Below, piece by piece: positions 59,001 through 64,000 of a DNA stretch of 64,000 nucleotides. Each line of letters begins with the position of its first letter. Position 1 is the stretch's first letter. The notes beneath the pieces were generated by a model, which had not been told where the DNA came from, made no database searches, and saw only the letters and a list, made by a program, of their open reading frames with translations. The translations under genes were made by a program, and so were the position numbers. Origin of the DNA: Thermosipho sp. (in: thermotogales) (GTDB taxonomy: Bacteria; Thermotogota; Thermotogae; Thermotogales; Fervidobacteriaceae); assembly GCA_017656345.1 (NCBI GenBank), contig JACDNZ010000010.1, positions 19,848-83,847 of the forward strand. Direction: 5' to 3'.

Positions 59001-61391
59001 TATGTTAATACTGATGAATTATTCAGGTCAACTATAAATGAAACTTTCTTTAGCTTTCTTAATACTAACGGATATAATGCATTAAGGATAACTTATGGTT
59101 ATACTAGTAAAAAATTATATGTAGCATTAAGTGAAAGTGAAGGTGATGTTTTAGATAAAATTGTTTACGATATATCAAATTATAAAGGATATCTTCATAT
59201 AAGAATTACATGGAAATTAAATAATAGTTTTAATCTTTATATAAATGGGGTAAAAGTAACAACAGTTTCTTACAATCAACCATTTTTAACTCCTACTAAA
59301 TTAGTTTTAGGGGCTGGTAAGTATAATTCAACATCTTATTATTATAATTGTAGTGTGTCTATATCAGATTTTATGATTTCTAATATAGACAGAGGTTCTA
59401 TTTTCGCAACTCTACCACAAGATTTTATTAATGGTTACGCTGAAATAGTACCAGCATTTAACGAACAAAGAAGAGTATATGCTGACCCATTAACAAGTCA
59501 ATATACAGTAGACATAATAAAACCAGATGGAAGTAATACAGAAAGACATATAGAAATAACTCAAGCAACTGCTGGGCAATGGAGTGCTGGAGATACAATA
59601 AAGATAAAAGGATTAACTGGTGAATTAATAACAGGAGTAATAGATAGTGATACAGTACTAGCAAGAGTAGTAGAAGATAACAATTCAGACACAACTAAAG
59701 TAAAATTAGATGATGTATCTGCTTTGGCAGTAGACGACCAAATAGCATTTTACGATTCTTCTTTAACAACTTATCAAGGTAATAGAACAATTACAGCTAT
59801 AGATACCACCAATAATATTATAACTTTAGATAGTGCATTAACACTTTCTGCTGGAATGGTTGCAGTAGAAATTACTTCAAGTTCTTCAAGTCCAGTAGTA
59901 AAATTCAATAATGCTGGAACATTAACTACAGTAACAGGTACTTGGAGTGGATTAGGAACGAATGAAGCTACTTTCACACTATCTGACCCTGCTACTGATG
60001 GATTAACTACAGAAGATATACAAATAGAATATTCAGTAAACTACCCAGCAGGGCAAGGAAAAGTGCCAGTATATAGTGAAGTAAAAATGGCAGAAATAAA
60101 CGGAAAAAGATTAATACCAAGTAATAGTATAACAATAGTAGATGATTTTAAAGGAAAAGTTAGTGGAAGTACAGTAGAGTGTCCTCATACCTTTAAATTA
60201 ATACAAACTACTAGTTTATTATCTCCATATGATAATTGGACAGAGCAAAATCAAGGTGCTATAGATAGTATAAAAACTTTAGACGGTACTTTATCTGGTA
60301 ATAGTTATAATTCAGCGAATGGTATGGCTCTCCATTTATTCTCATTTAACTTAATAGAAATAGTGGAAAGAAAATTCGGAAAAATTCAAGCAGTAGATAA
60401 AATACAATGGTTAAAGGATAATATAACATTGTTAAAAATAGCACATTATGGATATGGTGTTAATCCTAATGGAAACTTTATAAAAATAGAAGGTTGGAAT
60501 AACGACATTAATGATTGGTCTGCATGGGGCGGTTCTTATGCTAGTCATACAAATGATTTTGTATCTCAATGTTATTTTGATTTGGGTACAGACGCACCTA
60601 AATCAATAGATGATAATGGATTTGTTCATGCAGTAGTTTATACAGACCCAAGTGATGGAGTAACCCCAAGTACAGTTTATACTGACTACGTATCAATAGA
60701 AATAACTTTAAAATCATCTGCTTATACAAGTAATGGTTATAAGATTTTAGCACCAGAAAATAATCGTGCTAGGGAAGATATGGATAGTGGAATATTATTA
60801 GTAAGACCAGAAACAAAAGAAGTAGAAAGATACCCATTAGGAAAAGCAGATGAATATAGTAATATAGTGTTATATGGAGATTATGTACCATATCAGTGTT
60901 ATGATAATACAAATAGTTTTGATAAATGGATTATGCGACCAATTGTTCTATTTTCTACTCTTGGTACTGGTGGTAGATTGTCTTCAACTTATAATAGTAG
61001 TCCTTGGAGAAATTTATTATGGAATATATTAGCAGATAATTTAGACTTATATAATTATAATTGTGAATCTATTATAGAAAATGGAAACAATGATTTTATT
61101 AAAAAGATTATGACATTTGTTCCTACATTTAATAATAATGCATACGGAGGTTGTCCTTTATTCGACTCTGGCACTTCAACTTTTGATATGTTATGGGTAG
61201 ATACTTTACAAAATTTCAATAATAAGGTTGCTAAAGTAGCAAATATACAAGCTACTTTAATATTAGAAAATGAAGAATTAGCATTAATGTTATCCATAGG
61301 ATACTTTACCACAGAGAACCCTGCTTATAATGATGTAAAAGTATATAAATTCAAACTTCAAGGTAAACCTTTAATTAAGGAGGTTGAATAA
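56001..61391 (+). CDS. Large mosaic tail fibre / receptor-binding protein
   Basis: 1796 residues. N-terminal region (1-250, TFNKDSNFQKVRFASNVPLLEVELNEMQDIQNEARASLV) resembles baseplate-attached DUF4815-like proteins. About 270-420 and 450-570 are two jelly-roll/carbohydrate-binding-like domains (TSKFTPYHSQATLDSTNKVFGNNSIKITID; TFYDIQLEEGDTATEYEPYKES, a typical phage carbohydrate-binding end). About 940-1110 is a LamG/concanavalin-like domain (TVFYASFDGTTIAEVGG ... YLHIRITWKLNNSFNLYINGVKV). The rest is beta-rich. The segment about 56.8-58.1 kb is visibly richer in G/C than its flanks. Likely host recognition; receptor unknown. Confidence 0.85.
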   Translation: MSANFTKDSTFNKDSNFQKVRFASNVPLLEVELNEMQDIQNEARASLVREQVPSGFLKLSDIEYLFNPNQIKLKDESVAIVNGYKITIPAGTIITLNNPDILNTRDDLVFLEVWFEEVDYTDTIYKYGGEGQETLTNEILDSRAGIETTRRVQLKWRLRVVDNVDFSQDEEGLTLVNAKAQLDNESSVKFVKDTKDVGLYVAEDSTLGYDNKCYAIPMFKVHRRPSCGYMRSNEYNKVYPLGNVKNLWYLENATRIAHVSDNGQVSVTVKGRTYTNLLGSDGDCEDTSKFTPYHSQATLDSTNKVFGNNSIKITIDTGYTLGSIDTQDLLSKMKQGSYYFASAYLKNGNATDMYLVYNGVYDTTNVKSSLVSDNNFKRVGLKISPTYFDTASSAKLGVVVEGTEGQYGYVDGVMLVEITEEEYNNLTVDELLEKYPYVSGTKSTNSVRVKSVGKNLIYSAYKAEDIGSNVEVLSDSSFKVTNDDYNGKKWTLKVKPNTTYILQFKQKDYTDNAVYLQVYDSVGNKLVNINAGLADYYYKTFTTLDNDLITIEIRTGGTVTNKTFYDIQLEEGDTATEYEPYKESVQYITLPDGVDGLHSLPNGVKDEITEDGRLIKKVEQETITETGAILNTTLCTNIDLIAIPKPSNSYVYGNKNVNSGAVYIPATKGQSNATGTSSFDDVANIGKFTCTIGDSYIHIGVTKGLYADISSAMSGEGLTGTPLIYQLAEPVIYDLNLEGDLYFTEGTYHVIVDCLPSEKVTPVLNAGNYEITLSNSNAEIEGITVDGHNVTHLWAINGNTATIPEANYIAGEYKVYYKETDGEVLPDTTITVGSQTLQLNGQSIGTLTLTADDLPYKRHADGAIDYVDSNSISDRPDGLFANIINERDILDLRHKVSLTGFNYQKLLEENFDKLLRGELQTKEKTKMKKTYFGIPKTPIDEHTVFYASFDGTTIAEVGGSLSDLSNDFIPMPTGLGIKFNLSYQELNINTISPNEGTVDFYVNTDELFRSTINETFFSFLNTNGYNALRITYGYTSKKLYVALSESEGDVLDKIVYDISNYKGYLHIRITWKLNNSFNLYINGVKVTTVSYNQPFLTPTKLVLGAGKYNSTSYYYNCSVSISDFMISNIDRGSIFATLPQDFINGYAEIVPAFNEQRRVYADPLTSQYTVDIIKPDGSNTERHIEITQATAGQWSAGDTIKIKGLTGELITGVIDSDTVLARVVEDNNSDTTKVKLDDVSALAVDDQIAFYDSSLTTYQGNRTITAIDTTNNIITLDSALTLSAGMVAVEITSSSSSPVVKFNNAGTLTTVTGTWSGLGTNEATFTLSDPATDGLTTEDIQIEYSVNYPAGQGKVPVYSEVKMAEINGKRLIPSNSITIVDDFKGKVSGSTVECPHTFKLIQTTSLLSPYDNWTEQNQGAIDSIKTLDGTLSGNSYNSANGMALHLFSFNLIEIVERKFGKIQAVDKIQWLKDNITLLKIAHYGYGVNPNGNFIKIEGWNNDINDWSAWGGSYASHTNDFVSQCYFDLGTDAPKSIDDNGFVHAVVYTDPSDGVTPSTVYTDYVSIEITLKSSAYTSNGYKILAPENNRAREDMDSGILLVRPETKEVERYPLGKADEYSNIVLYGDYVPYQCYDNTNSFDKWIMRPIVLFSTLGTGGRLSSTYNSSPWRNLLWNILADNLDLYNYNCESIIENGNNDFIKKIMTFVPTFNNNAYGGCPLFDSGTSTFDMLWVDTLQNFNNKVAKVANIQATLILENEELALMLSIGYFTTENPAYNDVKVYKFKLQGKPLIKEVE

Positions 61392-61393
61392 TT

Positions 61394-62659
61394 ATGATTA
61401 TTCTTATAGATAAAATAACAAATAAAGTCGTGGGAGTTAATTCTCCTGCGACTCCTCTTACAATTTCTATTACAGTTCCAGATGATTTTGATTTAACTAA
61501 AGAAATTCAAGAGGTAGATTTAGAAAAACCTCTAATACAAAAAACAGATAGCGAAGGTAATTTACTTTATAAGAAACCTAAATTTAAAACTATAACTATT
61601 CAGCGTGTTGTAGGTCAAGAAGAAACTACAGAAGTAACAGATAAGCCCGTAATGGAAACAGTACAGAAAACTGATATAGCAGGTAATCCTCTTTACTATG
61701 AGCCTATTTACGAAGAAAGATTAGTAAGATATGAAGAAACTACAGAAGTAACAGATAAACCTTCTTATGATTATATAGTTGTAGGTACTGACGAAAATGG
61801 AGAACCAATCTATGAACAAGTACAAAGAGTTAATGAGAATGGAGAACCTTTATATCTAAAACCTATATATGAAAAATATATTATTGATTATGTAGAATCT
61901 ACTAAAAAATTTGATGAAGATGGTACTCCTTTACAGCCTGTTTTAGTTCAAAAGCAAAAATTATCAGTTAATGGAAATCCTTTATACTGGAAAGACATTA
62001 TTGAAGTAGAAGAGCAAGTAATAGAAGATGGTTACGAAGAAGTACCTTATGAAAGAGAAGTTTTAGAGTGGGAAACTAAAGAAGAAACTATAACTTATAC
62101 AGTACCAAAAGAAGAAATAGACCCAGAAACAGGAGAAACTATTACTGTATATGAAGAAGTACAAGAAACTAAAACAGTACAAGTGCCTAAGAAGTATGGT
62201 GAACCTTATGAGCCTGTTATGATAGATAATTTAGTTACTAAAACTGTAACATTAAAGGAAAGACCTAAAGAATTTACTTTAGAGGAAGTTTTAATTGAAA
62301 AGTATAAAGGGTTGTTAGAAAAAGAGTTATTAGCAGATTATATTTTAGCTGATTGCTTCCTAAATGAGCAGGATTTAGATTTAACTGACCCAAACCATAG
62401 TGCTAATACAGGTCTTGCTTTAGTACAACTTTTACCTTATGGACAATGTAAGACTAAGTCAATAACTTTAGAAGTTCCTGCTAAAGAGTTTTATTTAATA
62501 GAATTTGACGCTGATGAAGGAGTTGAAATTTATTTAGCAGGAAAGAAATTTACTGATAATAAAGTAATTTTAACTGATAATATATCTACTTGTACTATTA
62601 AATTTGTAAATACAACTGATAAGCCTAAAATGATTAGAAGTTATGCAATAGGTTACTAA
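61394..62659 (+). CDS. Repetitive acidic fibre-region protein
   Basis: 421 residues, ATG 2 nt after the fibre stop. N-terminal IDKITNKVVGVNSPATPLTISITVPDDFDLTKEIQEVD, then four imperfect repeats around D..GNPLYYEPIYEE...YEETTEVTDKP (about residues 45-215), an acidic EEV/ETK region (220-290), and a C-terminal beta domain (KSITLEVPAKEFYLIEFDADEGVEIYLAGKKF). Possibly an extended stalk with a terminal domain. No family recognised. Confidence 0.7.
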   Translation: MIILIDKITNKVVGVNSPATPLTISITVPDDFDLTKEIQEVDLEKPLIQKTDSEGNLLYKKPKFKTITIQRVVGQEETTEVTDKPVMETVQKTDIAGNPLYYEPIYEERLVRYEETTEVTDKPSYDYIVVGTDENGEPIYEQVQRVNENGEPLYLKPIYEKYIIDYVESTKKFDEDGTPLQPVLVQKQKLSVNGNPLYWKDIIEVEEQVIEDGYEEVPYEREVLEWETKEETITYTVPKEEIDPETGETITVYEEVQETKTVQVPKKYGEPYEPVMIDNLVTKTVTLKERPKEFTLEEVLIEKYKGLLEKELLADYILADCFLNEQDLDLTDPNHSANTGLALVQLLPYGQCKTKSITLEVPAKEFYLIEFDADEGVEIYLAGKKFTDNKVILTDNISTCTIKFVNTTDKPKMIRSYAIGY

Positions 62660-62675
62660 TAAGGAGGGATAATAT

Positions 62676-63050
62676 ATGCCTATAAAAATAAATAGAGGTA
62701 CTGACGTAAAAGTTCCACCTAAAGAAGTTCTTTTAGAAAATGTAAAAAGTCAAGTAAATGAAGCTCATTTAATGGCTAGTATGGAGTATATGTTTGATTT
62801 AATGTTAGATATGATGTTTAAAGTTATAGATACTATGGTAGCTAATGGTGAAATTACTTTAACTCCAGAAGAACAAGCTACTTATGACTCATTAAAACAG
62901 GCACAAAGTAATATTCATACCTTTGATTTACAAAATAGTCAATTCCCTAATGGGCGTTCAGTTGTAGATTATATGTACTATTTTAAAGATATAATAAAGA
63001 AAAGAAGAGAGGAATACTTTAAGATAAAACAAAAATTTAATATAGAGTAA
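62676..63050 (+). CDS. Hypothetical tail-region protein
   Basis: 124 residues. Helical with Met-rich middle (AHLMASMEYMFDLMLDMMFKVIDTMVANGEITLTPEEQATY) and a conserved-looking SQFPNGRSVVDYMYYFKDIIKKRREEYFKIK end. Located among fibre genes; may be a fibre chaperone. Function unknown. Confidence 0.65.
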   Translation: MPIKINRGTDVKVPPKEVLLENVKSQVNEAHLMASMEYMFDLMLDMMFKVIDTMVANGEITLTPEEQATYDSLKQAQSNIHTFDLQNSQFPNGRSVVDYMYYFKDIIKKRREEYFKIKQKFNIE

Positions 63051-63065
63051 AGAAGGTGTTTTAAA

Positions 63066-63548
63066 ATGAATTTAAAAGTTGGTGATATAGTTTTTATAAA
63101 ACCTAAAGGATTTATTTCAACTCTTATAGCAAAATTAACTAAATCAGAATATAGTCATGTTGCAATTATATATTCTACTAATAATCCACCTTCTATACTT
63201 GACGCAACTTGGGAAGGTACTAAAATAAGACCTTTAAGTTATTATGATGATAGAGGTTACGATATTTATAGACTAAAAGAAGAACTAAATAATTTTGATG
63301 AATTTTTGATAAGAAATTGGATTTTAAATAATATTGATGTGAAATATGACTATATACAATTAGTAAGCTTTTTAAATAGGATAATATTTCATGTTAATAA
63401 AATATTCAATAATCCAGATAAATTTGTTTGTAGTGAAATGGTCGACAGATTATATAAACATTTAGGTATTGATTTAGTTCCTCAATACAAAGATGGTAAT
63501 GTTACCCCAGAGGACTTAAAAAATTCACCTTTATTAATTAAAATATAA
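63066..63548 (+). CDS. YiiX/NlpC-P60-like permuted papain-fold hydrolase
   Basis: 160 residues. LKVGDIVFIKPKGFISTLIAKLTKSEYSHVAIIYS with the catalytic His (SHV), DATWEGTKIRPLSYY, and FVCSEMVDRLYKHLGIDL with the catalytic Cys (CSE) follow the permuted YiiX/LRAT-like order (His before Cys). Such enzymes cleave amide or thioester bonds, e.g. in peptidoglycan or lipids. In a fibre operon it could be a virion-associated wall hydrolase. Confidence 0.8.
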   Translation: MNLKVGDIVFIKPKGFISTLIAKLTKSEYSHVAIIYSTNNPPSILDATWEGTKIRPLSYYDDRGYDIYRLKEELNNFDEFLIRNWILNNIDVKYDYIQLVSFLNRIIFHVNKIFNNPDKFVCSEMVDRLYKHLGIDLVPQYKDGNVTPEDLKNSPLLIKI

Positions 63549-63589
63549 TATTTTAATTATATTTATTTTATAAATGGAGGTATTTGCGT

Positions 63590-64000
63590 ATGGGATTTCA
63601 ACGATATATGGGGCAAATTTTAGGTACTGATGAATTAAATAATCCAAAAAGAATTAAAGTTGACACTAATGGATATTTGAAAACAACAGGAGATTATATT
63701 GATAGTATTTCTGATTCTATTAGTACTATAGAAGTAGAACATACTGAAATTCATAAAGGTAATAGTTTTTCTTTACTATATAAATCCATTATAGTAGCCG
63801 AAGTTTCTGTATATATTCAAATAAAAACTGGTTCTAAATCTGTGCATTTAAAGCCTACAAATTTCTCTACTGATGGTGATAAATTCACAATAGAGTTTTT
63901 TGAAAATCCCACTTTAACAGATGGCACGACCCCAATTACAATAATAAATAGAAATAGAACGAGTAGTAATACACCACTAACAGTATTTTATTCAGACCCA
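63590..64000 (+). CDS. Partial virion-structure-like protein (5' end only)
   Basis: ATG after TGGAGG opens a frame that runs to the window edge (137 codons): MGFQRYMGQILGTDELNNPKRIKVDTNGYL ... EHTEIHKGNSFSLLYKS ... TPLTVFYSDP. The HKGNSFSL and FYxDP-type ends resemble small beta-rich structural proteins common in phage tail-fibre clusters. The C-terminus is outside the window. Not in the ORF track. Confidence 0.65.
   Translation, partial: MGFQRYMGQILGTDELNNPKRIKVDTNGYLKTTGDYIDSISDSISTIEVEHTEIHKGNSFSLLYKSIIVAEVSVYIQIKTGSKSVHLKPTNFSTDGDKFTIEFFENPTLTDGTTPITIINRNRTSSNTPLTVFYSDP

Overview
This window is a continuous, AT-rich, almost gene-saturated stretch of a tailed bacteriophage genome. Every gene I accept is on the + strand. 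The phage is contractile-tailed (myovirus-like): there is a sheath, a tube of the T4 gp19 type, a tape measure, gp25/gpJ/gpI-type baseplate proteins and an SPP1-type portal. The host is probably a spore-forming member of the Clostridia or a related Firmicute. That inference rests on very low GC, strong GGAGG ribosome-binding sites, AGA/ATA-rich codon use, a class II (B12-dependent) ribonucleotide reductase, and two sporulation-related genes (SpoVS-like and YyaC-like). Both window ends cut genes. No DNA polymerase, helicase or clear holin is visible, so this is only part of the genome.

Layout. 0-2.1 kb: small genes including a PGDYG protein, a PDDEXK nuclease, a mini signal peptidase and SpoVS. 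2.1-9.0 kb: a 7-deazaguanine DNA-modification island with queD, queE, a HAD phosphatase, a QueC-radical SAM fusion, a small Arg-rich protein, folE, a flavodoxin-like reductase and a long DpdA-like transglycosylase. 9.0-13.4 kb: a regulatory operon (solitary MazF-like toxin, then a sigma factor with a long C-terminal extension) followed by small genes, two of which look frameshifted. 13.4-16.0 kb: two ~1.1-kb non-coding blocks around one basic-protein gene. The first holds diverged hairpin repeats. The second holds 10-bp-phased iterons, a promoter and an 18-nt stretch complementary to the unusual ribosome-binding sites of nearby genes. 16.0-19.0 kb: five genes whose leaders share a GAGTA/TACTC hairpin and extended SD sequences, then a small gene and a PC4-like protein. 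19.2-27.2 kb: DUF932, metalloprotease-like, SAP-domain, glucosaminidase, thymidine kinase, ThyX and YyaC genes. 27.3-34.2 kb: Nudix, intein-containing NrdJ, dNMP kinase and DNA ligase. 34.3-64 kb: the morphogenesis module from terminase large subunit through portal, scaffold, capsid, connectors, sheath, tube, frameshifted chaperone, tape measure, baseplate, fibres and a papain-like hydrolase.

How it fits together. folE, queD, queE and the queC domain give a complete route from GTP to preQ0. DpdA would put the base into phage DNA. The radical SAM domain fused to QueC, together with the HAD and flavin reductase genes, suggests a further chemical step, so the final base may not be plain preQ0. 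ThyX, Tdk, NrdJ, dNMP kinase and ligase support nucleotide supply and DNA metabolism. Transcription appears to use host-type -35/-10 promoters. Three of these share a palindromic operator directly upstream of the -35, and several others are built into terminator hairpins. The phage sigma factor may take over later promoters that I could not define.

The strongest leads for something undescribed are the QueC-radical SAM fusion and its pathway, the shared RBS/hairpin/anti-RBS RNA signals at 14-18 kb, the repeated promoter operator, and a V(Y/F)AE leader shared by capsid, scaffold, tail tube and a small basic protein. All identifications are from reading the sequence; no database search or structure prediction was run.
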